DNA of 36,695 bases from a virus, in the IMG/VR virus record IMGVR_UViG_3300034120_001787, positions 1-36,695 of that record. The stretch is one strand, 5' to 3'. The position numbers and the translations under genes are program-made. This document shows, piece by piece, positions 22,578-30,463 of this stretch. The notes beneath the pieces were generated by a model that saw only the letters and a list, made by a program, of their open reading frames with translations, ran no database searches and was not told the origin of the DNA. Position 1 is the first letter of the stretch. The number at the start of each line of letters is the position of its first letter.

Positions 22578-23546
22578 ATGACATACACAAGCGGTGGCTT
22601 AATTCAGGCCACAGACTACAACGGATTTGTAAGCACCACATCAGGCGCCAACGTCAACAACGTGTGGAGTACCGGATCGGGTGATGCTGGTTGGGGACAG
22701 CCTGCACTGAGCACAGTGGCCGCTACCAATACAATTACCGCTACACAATGGGCTTCCCTGGTCAATACATTAGTAAACATGGGAGCTCAGACTGGTACCA
22801 CTATCACCGCTCGAACAGCTCCTACCGCAGGCCAAACTATCAATATTTTGGCAGCACTCAACACAGACCTAACCAACATCACAGCCAACCGTCAAAACGC
22901 TGTGGCCAACGGCACACAATTCACAGGTTGGACCGGAACCAACAGCAAGACCGCGGCCACATCTGGTAGCCCGTGGAGCATTACATTTACCAACACAGTG
23001 ACCTGGGCCAGTGCAGATGCTGCACGTTATTTCTTCAATGCAGGCGGTCGCATCAAGATTGATGTCAGCAAAAACGCCACAGGTGCCTTAGGTGATCCTG
23101 AATGGAATGACCTAGCCAACACCCTGTGCGGTGATATCTTTATCACTGGCGGTTCGGCTACACAAACCATTGCAGGTACAGCTTATACAGGAACTACCAA
23201 AATTGGCGGTTCGGGCACTCCTAATACCCTGGCTACCACAACAGGTTGGAATGATCTAACTGCTGGTGCAGCAGCCACACTTGTGTACAAGCAATTTGCC
23301 GACACTGCACCATACACATCAAACTTCATTCAGCACAGTATTGCCAAAGGTGCCAGTTCCAACACATTGGTAATTACCACATTGTGGAGTGCAGTAGACG
23401 GCGATCCTATTTCGGGCGGTACTGCAAGTTCTGGTGCTACTCCGGGCACAGCACCAACCACTATTGTGACCTATTTCCCACCAAGCTCCACTTACTTGTC
23501 AACTACAAGTTGGGGAACACCCACAGTAGCTGCCACAACAGCTTAA
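22578..23546 (+). CDS. Virion structural protein, marine myovirus type (322 aa)
   Basis: The 322-aa protein follows the fibre gene after 12 bases, with an AGGA sequence before its ATG. It opens 'YTSGGLIQATDYNGFV' and contains 'WASLVNTLVNMGAQTGTTIT', 'TQFTGWTGTNSKTA' and 'DAARYFFNAGGRIKIDVSK', a pattern I recall from structural or fibre-tip proteins of marine T4-like phages. It is rich in Thr, Ala and Gly, with no membrane segment and no evident enzyme motif. A fibre or fibre-associated role is inferred from its neighbour. It is the last gene before the hairpin terminator, so it probably ends the late structural transcript. Confidence 0.7.
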   Translation: MTYTSGGLIQATDYNGFVSTTSGANVNNVWSTGSGDAGWGQPALSTVAATNTITATQWASLVNTLVNMGAQTGTTITARTAPTAGQTINILAALNTDLTNITANRQNAVANGTQFTGWTGTNSKTAATSGSPWSITFTNTVTWASADAARYFFNAGGRIKIDVSKNATGALGDPEWNDLANTLCGDIFITGGSATQTIAGTAYTGTTKIGGSGTPNTLATTTGWNDLTAGAAATLVYKQFADTAPYTSNFIQHSIAKGASSNTLVITTLWSAVDGDPISGGTASSGATPGTAPTTIVTYFPPSSTYLSTTSWGTPTVAATTA

Positions 23547-23550
23547 CCAA

Positions 23551-23575
23551 AAAGGGGCAATTGCCCCTTTACTTT
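23551..23575 (+). terminator. Rho-independent terminator after structural genes
   Basis: A perfect inverted repeat (AAAGGGGC, loop AATT, GCCCCTTT) lies 4 bases after the TAA of the 322-aa gene and is followed by ACTTTT. The 8-bp, GC-rich stem with A/T flanks suits a transcription terminator, possibly working in both directions. Confidence 0.75.
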
Positions 23576-23598
23576 TGACAGCGTCTCGTCTATAATAG
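23575..23598 (+). promoter_or_regulatory. Possible promoter for the enzyme operon (TATAATAG)
   Basis: A perfect TATAAT (23591-23596) lies 6 bases before the ATG at 23603. A perfect TTGACA (23575-23580) lies upstream, but only 10 bases separate them, too short for a normal sigma-70 promoter (about 17). TATAATAG could instead be a weak late box. A promoter is expected here because the terminator precedes it and no other candidate exists for the operon. Confidence 0.35.
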
Positions 23599-23602
23599 TG
23601 TT

Positions 23603-23911
23603 ATGGATACCAATGCTTTAATTTCCCACGCACGAAGTCGATTTGATCATGCTACAGCTCGACGAATACTCAAAGAAAAATATGAGGCTCGCATGTTGTT
23701 TGCCTATCGCGGCGGTATGTTTCGAGCAGGCCCAGAATTGCTGACCTTGCTACAGGCTATACCAGTTGAAGACGATGTTGTCGTTTTGGACCTGTATGAA
23801 AACCCAGTCAAGGTAACACCGCAGGAACTACAGTATCTTGTGCTTGACCGATGGCAAGAGCAAATGAATGCATGGTTGGCAGAATATGAATCAAACAATC
23901 AAAAGCGATGA
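23603..23911 (+). CDS. Conserved small phage protein, unknown function (102 aa)
   Basis: This 102-aa, largely helical protein opens the enzyme operon. The pattern 'SRFDHATARRILKEKYEARM', 'YRGGMFRAGPELLTLLQ' and 'DLYENPVKV', with a C-terminal 'RWQEQMNAWLAEYE', matches from memory a conserved hypothetical protein of marine T4-like phages. No catalytic residues can be named. Its TGA overlaps the next ATG (ATGA), so it is coupled to the glycosyltransferase-like gene that follows. No Shine-Dalgarno sequence is seen before the start, and the TATAAT-like box is only 6 bases upstream. Function not assigned. Confidence 0.7.
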   Translation: MDTNALISHARSRFDHATARRILKEKYEARMLFAYRGGMFRAGPELLTLLQAIPVEDDVVVLDLYENPVKVTPQELQYLVLDRWQEQMNAWLAEYESNNQKR

Positions 23912-24702
23912 CCACAGGCGCACTTATATTTGCGTTCAACAATGAACAAACCGACTACGTTGCTATGGCTGGGTGGTGCGCTCGAAACATTCGTAGGCAC
24001 CTTGACATTCCAGTTGCCATTGTCACCGACTGTGACCTAGGATCTGGCGCTCTTGAACAATTTGAAGAGGTCATATATGCACAACCTGCGCCAGGAGGAA
24101 CCCGTTGGTTTGAGGATTATCAAAACACTGTTACGTGGCACAATGCAGCTAGAATCAACGCTTACTCGCAGACGCCGTGGGATCGAACGCTGGTTGTAGA
24201 TGCTGACTATGTGGTGGCCAGTTCACAATTGCGCTATGTGCTGGAGTACAACACAGATTTTATGTGCCATCGAACTGCAATGAACATAGCCACTGGTTAC
24301 CCTTTAGCAGGATTAAATGTGTTTGGAGATCATGACATGCCCATGTGGTGGGCCACAGTCATGATGTTTCGCCGAAGCAACACAGCCCAGTACATATTTG
24401 ATTGCATGCAAATGATACATGCTAATTGGGAACACTATCGAGCTTTGTATGGAATCAACAACCGTACCTATCGCAACGACTTTGCACTCAGCATTGCTGT
24501 TGGTATTGTGTCAGGGCAAACTGGTCAAGTGGACACAATACCATGGCCCTTGATGAGTGCTTTGCCTGAGAACCGGATTTCTCATGTAGCACAGGATCAT
24601 TATCAAATTGATACCGAACCGGCTCGATATACCACGTGGTACGGCCAGGATTTTCATGCCATGGGCAAGCAACATTTGGAGAACATAATTGCGGCCCATT
24701 GA
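23908..24702 (+). CDS. Putative GT-A glycosyltransferase (GT8-like), 264 aa
   Basis: The N-terminus 'ALIFAFNNEQTDYVAMA' and 'IPVAIVTDCD' suggest a Rossmann-like nucleotide-sugar fold. A DxD motif is present in 'TLVVDADYVV' (Asp98-Ala-Asp100), the usual metal and nucleotide-sugar site of GT-A enzymes. A C-terminal His/Gly region ('ISHVAQDHYQ', 'YGQDFHAMGK') resembles the late His of GT8-type enzymes, though I cannot align it. The likely activity is transfer of a sugar from an NDP-sugar in the cytoplasm; acceptor unknown. It overlaps both neighbours and is followed by a second protein of similar size and architecture. Confidence 0.6.
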   Translation: MTTGALIFAFNNEQTDYVAMAGWCARNIRRHLDIPVAIVTDCDLGSGALEQFEEVIYAQPAPGGTRWFEDYQNTVTWHNAARINAYSQTPWDRTLVVDADYVVASSQLRYVLEYNTDFMCHRTAMNIATGYPLAGLNVFGDHDMPMWWATVMMFRRSNTAQYIFDCMQMIHANWEHYRALYGINNRTYRNDFALSIAVGIVSGQTGQVDTIPWPLMSALPENRISHVAQDHYQIDTEPARYTTWYGQDFHAMGKQHLENIIAAH

Positions 24703-25453
24703 AGAACAAGGCTACGTGATTGTGGCCGTCAACACTGATTCAACCAATTATGTAGACTGTGCCAGGCAGTTGTCCCAAAGCCTCAAGACTCATGTGCCTT
24801 CTGCACGAATATGTCTGATTACTGACCAAGCAATTGAAGATGCATGGTTTGATCATGTACGTGTGCTGCCTGCTGTGTTACCCAACCCTTACGCCAATGA
24901 TGCACAGATTTTTAAACTGAGTCCATTCCGTGAAACTATCAAGCTAGAAGCAGACATGCTGATTGCCAGTGATATCTCACACTGGTGGACCATGTTTAGA
25001 CATCGCGATGTTGTGATTTCCACAGGTTGCCTAAACTGGCGCGGAGATGTTAGTACTGCTAGAAACTATCGCAAGGTGTTTGACGATAATCATTTGCCAG
25101 ATGTGTACAATGCTGTGACCTATTGGCGACTGAGTGAGACTGCTAAAAATTTCTTTGGCTTGGTACGCGACATATTTGCCAACTGGTCACACTATCAACA
25201 AGTCATAAAGTTTGCGCCCGAACAACCTGATACTGATCTAGTGTATGCCATGGCCGCACAGATCATGGGACCGGAACAAGTAACCATTCCGTTTGCATCA
25301 TATCCCAAGATTGTACACATGAAGCGACATCATGCCGGCACAGACACTGAAGACTGGACACAGCAACTGGTGTGGGAAACAGATCCCCTGCGCATACAAA
25401 CCATTGCACAACATGGTGCATTTCATTACAACAGAAAGAGCTGGCGTGTTTGA
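24689..25453 (+). CDS. Putative GT-A-like glycosyltransferase with EAD motif, 254 aa
   Basis: This protein has the same architecture as the preceding one: 'GYVIVAVNTDSTNYVDCA', a predicted strand 'ARICLITD', then 'ETIKLEADMLI', where Glu87-Ala-Asp89 stands where DxD is expected, followed by 'DISHWW'. The late 'IVHMKRHH' could supply a metal-binding His. It is probably a diverged glycosyltransferase; loss of the first Asp leaves activity uncertain. The start is taken as TTG at 24689, overlapping the upstream stop by 14 bases; an ATT at 24698 is a less likely alternative. It sits in a tight operon with two other GT-like genes. Confidence 0.55.
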   Translation: MRPIEEQGYVIVAVNTDSTNYVDCARQLSQSLKTHVPSARICLITDQAIEDAWFDHVRVLPAVLPNPYANDAQIFKLSPFRETIKLEADMLIASDISHWWTMFRHRDVVISTGCLNWRGDVSTARNYRKVFDDNHLPDVYNAVTYWRLSETAKNFFGLVRDIFANWSHYQQVIKFAPEQPDTDLVYAMAAQIMGPEQVTIPFASYPKIVHMKRHHAGTDTEDWTQQLVWETDPLRIQTIAQHGAFHYNRKSWRV

Positions 25454-25757
25454 TATTGAATGGCCCGAGCCTAAGCCTGTGTTCTATCGACTGTATCATG
25501 ACGCAGATGGCCGTCCACTATTCTATACCATGGAGGACGAGCCTGGTACATACATCGAAATTGATCAAGCTGCTTATACTCGAAGCAATATGCGAGTGCG
25601 TGTGCGAGATGGAAAGTTAACTGAAGTTGCTTGGCGCACAACACAAAAATTAACCCCCGGCGAGACTGGCACACCCTGTGATCCGCGCAATGTGGCCATT
25701 GTGACCCAGACCACGCCTTGTACAAAATGGAGCAAAAGAACTTATGAAGCAAGTTGA
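25413..25757 (+). CDS. Conserved phage protein, unknown function (~114 aa)
   Basis: The frame is open from 25332, but the upstream gene ends at 25453, so I chose the ATG at 25413; a GTG at 25446, overlapping the upstream TGA, is an equally reasonable start and would give a protein beginning VFDIEWPEP. The core 'VFYRLYHDADGRPLFYTMED' and 'PGTYIEID', then 'VRVRDGKL' and 'TGTPCDPRNVAIV...TKWSKRTYE', matches from memory a small protein of marine T4-like phages found near glycosyltransferase-like genes. It looks like an all-beta domain. Function unknown. Its end overlaps the next ATG by 14 bases. Confidence 0.6.
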   Translation: MVHFITTERAGVFDIEWPEPKPVFYRLYHDADGRPLFYTMEDEPGTYIEIDQAAYTRSNMRVRVRDGKLTEVAWRTTQKLTPGETGTPCDPRNVAIVTQTTPCTKWSKRTYEAS

Positions 25758-26670
25758 TGTTGCAGACCTAGACTGCATTTACTTAACATACGATGAACCA
25801 CAAAAAGAAGAGTTTTGGATCAAAATTCGCAACATGGTGCCTTGGGCGAAACGGGTGGATGGTGTCAAAGGTTCTGACGCGGCGCATAAAGCGGCCGCGG
25901 CTGTATCAGACACTGAACGGTTTGTACTCATCGACGGGGACAATCTCCCAGACCCAGCGTTTTTTAATCAAACGTTACATTTTCCTAGTGCGGAATATGA
26001 AAATGCTGTTTTCCGTTGGAGGGCTCGTAATCATGTCAACGGACTCATGTACGGCAACGGAGGGTTGAGTTCGTGGACTCGTGAGTTTGTGAACACCATG
26101 CAAACACATGAGGCATCTCTAGGGCAAGACGAAACTGATGTAGAGTTCTGTTTTGATCCACGTTACTGGCCCATGTATGATTGCTATTCAACCACATATC
26201 CCAATGGCTCGGCATTTCAAGCATGGCGTGCTGGCTTTCGTGAAGGTGTAAAAATGTGCCTGGATCGTGGTCGTAAGCCAACCACAGTCGAATTTTCAGA
26301 ACGTGTGCATCAACGCAATCTTGACAATCTCACTATATGGCACAACGTAGGTACAGACGCAGAATACGGTGAATGGGCCATTGCTGGCGCACGCCAGGGC
26401 ACTTATATGACCATGCTTACTAATTGGGATCATAAACAAGTGCAGTGGTTTGATGCCCTGGCTGAGTTGTGGGAGACGGTCAAAGACGGTCAACCTCGAC
26501 TGCTCAGCAACAGACTGGCTGAAGACCTGCACACACAACTGGCTCTGCCTATGGCCATACTGGAGCCAAATCAAAGTGCTTTCTTCAAACAACACTACAG
26601 ATCCAACTGGCACAATCAAGGCATCATGATTCGAGAGATTGATGTGATCCGTAAACAGGAAGGCTGGTAA
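25744..26670 (+). CDS. Putative GT-A-type glycosyltransferase, marine phage type (308 aa)
   Basis: The N-terminal part 'DCIYLTYDEPQKEEFWIKI' and 'AKRVDGVKGSDAAHKAA' leads to 'RFVLIDGDNLPDPAFF', with Asp64-Gly-Asp66 as the DxD-type motif of GT-A enzymes; this arrangement resembles family-2-like glycosyltransferases. 'YGNGGLSSWTREFV' and 'TDVEFCFD' follow as probable acceptor-side and catalytic loop elements. From memory, proteins with the 'DGVKG..AAHKAAA' pattern are frequent in T4-like marine phages. The C-terminal ~90 residues are a helical extension. It is the third GT-like gene in a row and its stop overlaps the start of the first radical SAM gene (TAATG). Confidence 0.6.
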   Translation: MKQVDVADLDCIYLTYDEPQKEEFWIKIRNMVPWAKRVDGVKGSDAAHKAAAAVSDTERFVLIDGDNLPDPAFFNQTLHFPSAEYENAVFRWRARNHVNGLMYGNGGLSSWTREFVNTMQTHEASLGQDETDVEFCFDPRYWPMYDCYSTTYPNGSAFQAWRAGFREGVKMCLDRGRKPTTVEFSERVHQRNLDNLTIWHNVGTDAEYGEWAIAGARQGTYMTMLTNWDHKQVQWFDALAELWETVKDGQPRLLSNRLAEDLHTQLALPMAILEPNQSAFFKQHYRSNWHNQGIMIREIDVIRKQEGW

Positions 26671-28055
26671 TGAGCAAAGGCGACCAAAGTCGCTTCATGC
26701 GATCAGCTGAGCAAATGAAACAGGACCTTGGTCCTGCATTGTGTTTGGCCAAATGGAAACAAGTGAGTTTTCACTTGCCCACAGGTCTCAACAACTCATG
26801 CTATCATCCTCCCTTGCACAAGATCACTGAGGCTGATCTTGCAAGGCCCGGCGGACTTCACAACACTGATCACAAAAAAGCTCAGCGTGTGATGATGCTG
26901 AAAAATGAAAAGCCCACAGAGTGTCAGTACTGTTGGAACATGGAAGCCAACGACAAACTCAGTGACCGCCACTATCGTTCAGGAGAACCCTGGGCCGCTG
27001 TGGACTTTGAACGGATTCGCAACTTAACAGGAACAGAAGATGACGTCATACCCAGCTATGTTGAAGTTAATTTTAACAACGCTTGTAACCTTAAGTGCAG
27101 TTATTGCTCTCCCCAGTTTAGCTCTAGCTGGGCCGACGAAGCTAACCGTTATGGCGCTTATGCTACTTCCACACCACATAATGCTCCTGAACACTTTACA
27201 GGATCTCGACGTGTTATTCCCGCTAGGGAACACAATCCCTATGTTGAAGCGTTTTGGGATTGGTGGCCCACACTGTATCCTGAGCTAGAACACTTTCGCA
27301 TGACCGGCGGCGAGCCGCTAATGGACAAGAATACCTATCGAGTATTTGACTATGTGTTGGATAATCCCAGTCCCAAGTTGCATTTAAACGTAACATCAAA
27401 CTTCTCAGTAGAAGATGCACTGTTTGAAAAATACTTGGGCTATGCCAAGCAGCTATGCACACCCAACATTGAACACTTCATGCAGTATGTGAGCTTGGAT
27501 TCAGGACGCGGCGCTCAAGCTGAATACATTAGACACGGCATGAGTGCTGATCGAGTGGTACGCAATGTAAATCGTTTCTTGACTGAAGTACCTACTCGCA
27601 ACAGTCTGACCTTTATCATTACCATGAACAATCTGGCAGTGACTGGCTTTCAAGACTACATGGAATGGATCCTGCAACTTAGACGCACTCACAGTACAAC
27701 CTATCAGCGTGTGTGGTTTGATACTCCTGTGCTGCGGGAACCTGCATGGCAAAGCTTGCAGTTGTTGCCCGAAAGCTATGCAGTAGAGCTGGAAAAGTCA
27801 CGTGACTTCATGCTGGCCAACATGACTACAGATGCCAACCCCTTGCACGGATTCAAGGATTACGAAGTGCAACGTCTAGAACGTGACATTGCCTGGATGC
27901 GAACAGGCCAAGGACAAGATCACACTGTGGCCAAAGCTGACTTCTATCGTTTTTTCTCAGAGCACGATCGTCGCAGAGGCACAGACTTTAAGAAAACGTT
28001 TCCTGAAATGGCCACCTGGTGGCACGAATGTGAATACTATGCTAGGGTCACATAA
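26670..28055 (+). CDS. Radical SAM protein with N-terminal twitch-like domain, copy 1 (461 aa)
   Basis: The radical SAM cluster motif is Cys139-x3-Cys143-x2-Cys146 ('NACNLKCSYC'), followed by the SAM-binding 'MTGGEPL' (Gly213-Pro216). An N-terminal Cys-rich segment (Cys25, 'SCYHPP' Cys44, 'CQYC' Cys85/88) resembles the twitch auxiliary-cluster region of 'N-twitch' radical SAM proteins. 'AEYIRHG' after a 'VSLDSG' strand, and the C-terminal 'HDRRRGTDFKKTFPEM', are shared with the other four copies. Such enzymes cleave SAM to a 5'-deoxyadenosyl radical; the substrate is unknown. This copy and the one at 29132 form a subclass with S-C-[YH]-H-P-P instead of the P/L-C-C seen in the other three. Confidence 0.88.
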   Translation: MSKGDQSRFMRSAEQMKQDLGPALCLAKWKQVSFHLPTGLNNSCYHPPLHKITEADLARPGGLHNTDHKKAQRVMMLKNEKPTECQYCWNMEANDKLSDRHYRSGEPWAAVDFERIRNLTGTEDDVIPSYVEVNFNNACNLKCSYCSPQFSSSWADEANRYGAYATSTPHNAPEHFTGSRRVIPAREHNPYVEAFWDWWPTLYPELEHFRMTGGEPLMDKNTYRVFDYVLDNPSPKLHLNVTSNFSVEDALFEKYLGYAKQLCTPNIEHFMQYVSLDSGRGAQAEYIRHGMSADRVVRNVNRFLTEVPTRNSLTFIITMNNLAVTGFQDYMEWILQLRRTHSTTYQRVWFDTPVLREPAWQSLQLLPESYAVELEKSRDFMLANMTTDANPLHGFKDYEVQRLERDIAWMRTGQGQDHTVAKADFYRFFSEHDRRRGTDFKKTFPEMATWWHECEYYARVT

Positions 28056-29145
28056 GATTGCAGTAGACACTTGGGCCGAAGTCTATGACTTGTTGAAGCC
28101 CTATTCCGACGAAGAATTCTGGCAATGGCCTGCTGAGTTAGATCCCAGCACTGTGTACATTGTGGGCCGTGTGCTGTTGAAACAGCACTGGACAGAAATC
28201 ACAGAGTGGGCTACTCAGTATCCAGGGAGCATTGTGTTTTCAAATCCTGCTGAAGGATCTGAAACTGTGTTGCTGCAACTCCGACGATTGCGTATTGCTG
28301 ACCATGTGCGCGATGGTCGCATTGGCTTGTTGACCTCTGGTGACTTAGAACCAGGATGGCGTTATTGCAAAACAGATTGCTACTTCTCTAACATAGTGGA
28401 GTACACAGAAAACAAGGCAGCACAGATTGAAGGTGCCTTGGAATACAAAGAACATCGTCCTTATGAATTTTTGTTCCTTAACGGACGATTGCGACCACAC
28501 CGCAAGTACCTAATGGATCATCTAAGAGCACAAGGCATGTTGTCACATGCACTGTGGACCAATTTGGGCAGTCAAGTCGAAATGGCATTTACGTCTGCGT
28601 TGGACACAGGCAAAACAGAACCTATACGTTTGTTGCCGCCTGAATACGAAATAGATCGTGCTGTGCCGCAGTTAAACGCAGTCCCTGACGCAGGCTTTGT
28701 CAAACATCAACTGTTCAACAACACCTGGGGCGATGCTATTGTGAATCATCGTTGCTACACAGACACCTGGTTCAGTTTGGTAACAGAAACCATTTTTGAT
28801 TATCCCTACACATTTCGTACAGAAAAGATCTACAAGCCTATTTTGATGGCACATCCATTTGTGGTTGCAGCCAATCGTGGATATTTGCGAGATCTACGCA
28901 ATGCAGGATTTCAAACATTTCACACATTATTAGACGAAAGCTACGACCAAATTGATTGTCCACAAGCCAGGAGTGAGCGTATAATAGATACAGTACGTGC
29001 CATAAGTTACTCGGGCTCTGGGGATTTCTGGAAGGCCAGCCGCGACATCTGTAAATACAATCAGCAACATCTTGTGGAATACAACCGGCAGCAACGGGCT
29101 GAGTTATCCACTTTACTAGAACAATACCTCAATGAACGATCTTGA
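28039..29145 (+). CDS. Putative glycosyltransferase (GT10/exostosin-like pattern), 368 aa
   Basis: The frame is open from 27883, but that would overlap the upstream radical SAM gene by 170 bases; the ATG at 28039 (MLGSHKIAV) overlaps it by only 17 and fits the operon. Key features are 'FLFLNGRLRPHRKYL' (146-160), 'FSLVTETIF' (245-253), 'TEKIYKPILMAHPFVV' (261-276) and 'GFQTFHTLLDESYD' (290-303). The V-T-E-x...T-E-K-x-x-K-P...P pattern resembles the donor-binding half of GT-B transferases such as fucosyltransferase or exostosin-like enzymes. From memory, proteins of this kind are widespread in marine phages. It lies between two radical SAM genes, so its product may act on the same substrate. 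Confidence 0.5.
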   Translation: MLGSHKIAVDTWAEVYDLLKPYSDEEFWQWPAELDPSTVYIVGRVLLKQHWTEITEWATQYPGSIVFSNPAEGSETVLLQLRRLRIADHVRDGRIGLLTSGDLEPGWRYCKTDCYFSNIVEYTENKAAQIEGALEYKEHRPYEFLFLNGRLRPHRKYLMDHLRAQGMLSHALWTNLGSQVEMAFTSALDTGKTEPIRLLPPEYEIDRAVPQLNAVPDAGFVKHQLFNNTWGDAIVNHRCYTDTWFSLVTETIFDYPYTFRTEKIYKPILMAHPFVVAANRGYLRDLRNAGFQTFHTLLDESYDQIDCPQARSERIIDTVRAISYSGSGDFWKASRDICKYNQQHLVEYNRQQRAELSTLLEQYLNERS

Positions 29146-30463
29146 TTTTCGCCAGCAAGTACTGGATACCTTGAGTCCTAGCTTTTGTGGGGCAAAGTGG
29201 TTTAATGCTACCATTTGGCTTGGTAGCGGCATGAGCACCAGCTGCCACCATCCGCCAGCTCATTTGGTGGACATTGATAAAGTCACAACCAACCCTAAGC
29301 TGCTGCACAATACACCGCAAAAGAAAGATGACCGCGCACGAATGATTGCAGGCGAGAGACCTGCAGGTTGCGAATACTGCTGGAAAATTGAAGACATGGG
29401 TCGAAGTGCTGTGAGTGATCGTGTGTACAAATCAAAAATATATCCCATTGCTGCATTAAAGGAAGCACATGAAACTCCCCCAGATCAAGACGTGGATCTA
29501 CGAACTCTTGAAATTTCTTTTGATCGGACCTGCCAGTTTGCTTGTAGTTACTGCAATCCTGCTTTTAGTAGTACATGGGTTAAAGATATTAGGAATAACG
29601 GACCCTTTATGGGCCTTGTGTCTGACGGTCGTAATCACTTTACGCATGAGCACTCTAGTGCTCAACTGTATCGTTTCGGGGAGACCAATCCGTATGTTGA
29701 AGCTTTTTTTGCGTGGTGGGAATCAGATCTTCATCACACTCTACAAGAATTGAGAATCACCGGAGGTGAGCCCTTGATGAGCGGCCACACTTGGAAACTG
29801 ATTGATTGGTTCCGCAACAACCCAGGACGCAGTAACACACGATTGGCCATTAACTCAAATCTAGGTGCCGATGTAGACGTAGATCGATTGTTGGATTCAA
29901 TACAGGGACTGGATGTGGATATCTATACAAGTCAAGAAGCCGTGGGTGTTCAAGCTGAATACATACGTGACGGTCTAGACTATGCTGCATGGCAAGCCAA
30001 CGTGGAAAAGATCTTGGCCAGCGGTCGTGTGCGTACCTTGCACTTTATGGGCACAATCAATGCACTGTGTTTGCCTAGTCTAACAGATCATTTGCGCTAT
30101 CTATTAGAACTAAAGCAACGTTACGGACGTAACGCAGTAAGTTACACACTGAACATTTTGAGATTTCCTAGTTTTCAAAGTGCGCTGGTCATGCCACATC
30201 AACTACGTGCTAGATTTGCTGCAGAACTAAAAGAACTGCACTACCGCAATCAACGCAACCCACTGTTTCATGAACACGAACTAGATCATGTACAGCGGCT
30301 AATAGACTACTTGGATGTGGTTGAAACACCGCACTCGGAAGCGTTTGATCTTCCCAAGTTACTAAATGATTTTGCACAGTTCTTTTCACAATACGATCAA
30401 CGTCGTGGCAAAGACTTTGCTAGAACATTTCCCAAATTAAAAGAATGGTACAATGGCCTATAA
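29132..30463 (+). CDS. Radical SAM protein with N-terminal twitch-like domain, copy 2 (443 aa)
   Basis: The cluster motif is Cys134-x3-Cys138-x2-Cys141 ('TCQFACSYC'), followed by 'ITGGEPL' (211-214 GGEP). The N-terminal segment has Cys19, 'SCHHPP' (Cys38) and 'CEYCW' (Cys80/83). 'AEYIRDGLDYAAW' and the C-terminal 'YDQRRGKDFARTFPKL' match copy 1, its closest relative here. The cysteine set is complete, so an active enzyme is likely. It overlaps the upstream GT-like gene by 14 bases and the downstream gene by 11. Substrate unknown; the neighbourhood suggests sugar or peptide modification. Confidence 0.87.
   Translation: MNDLDFRQQVLDTLSPSFCGAKWFNATIWLGSGMSTSCHHPPAHLVDIDKVTTNPKLLHNTPQKKDDRARMIAGERPAGCEYCWKIEDMGRSAVSDRVYKSKIYPIAALKEAHETPPDQDVDLRTLEISFDRTCQFACSYCNPAFSSTWVKDIRNNGPFMGLVSDGRNHFTHEHSSAQLYRFGETNPYVEAFFAWWESDLHHTLQELRITGGEPLMSGHTWKLIDWFRNNPGRSNTRLAINSNLGADVDVDRLLDSIQGLDVDIYTSQEAVGVQAEYIRDGLDYAAWQANVEKILASGRVRTLHFMGTINALCLPSLTDHLRYLLELKQRYGRNAVSYTLNILRFPSFQSALVMPHQLRARFAAELKELHYRNQRNPLFHEHELDHVQRLIDYLDVVETPHSEAFDLPKLLNDFAQFFSQYDQRRGKDFARTFPKLKEWYNGL

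Noticed and set aside
23575-23596. Standard sigma-70 promoter TTGACA-TATAAT
   Set aside because: The two boxes are perfect, but only 10 bases separate them; kept only as a low-confidence promoter based on the -10-like box.
27883-28038. Upstream extension of the 368-aa glycosyltransferase-like gene
   Set aside because: It would overlap the C-terminal coding part of radical SAM copy 1 by 170 bases; the ATG at 28039 fits the tight operon pattern.
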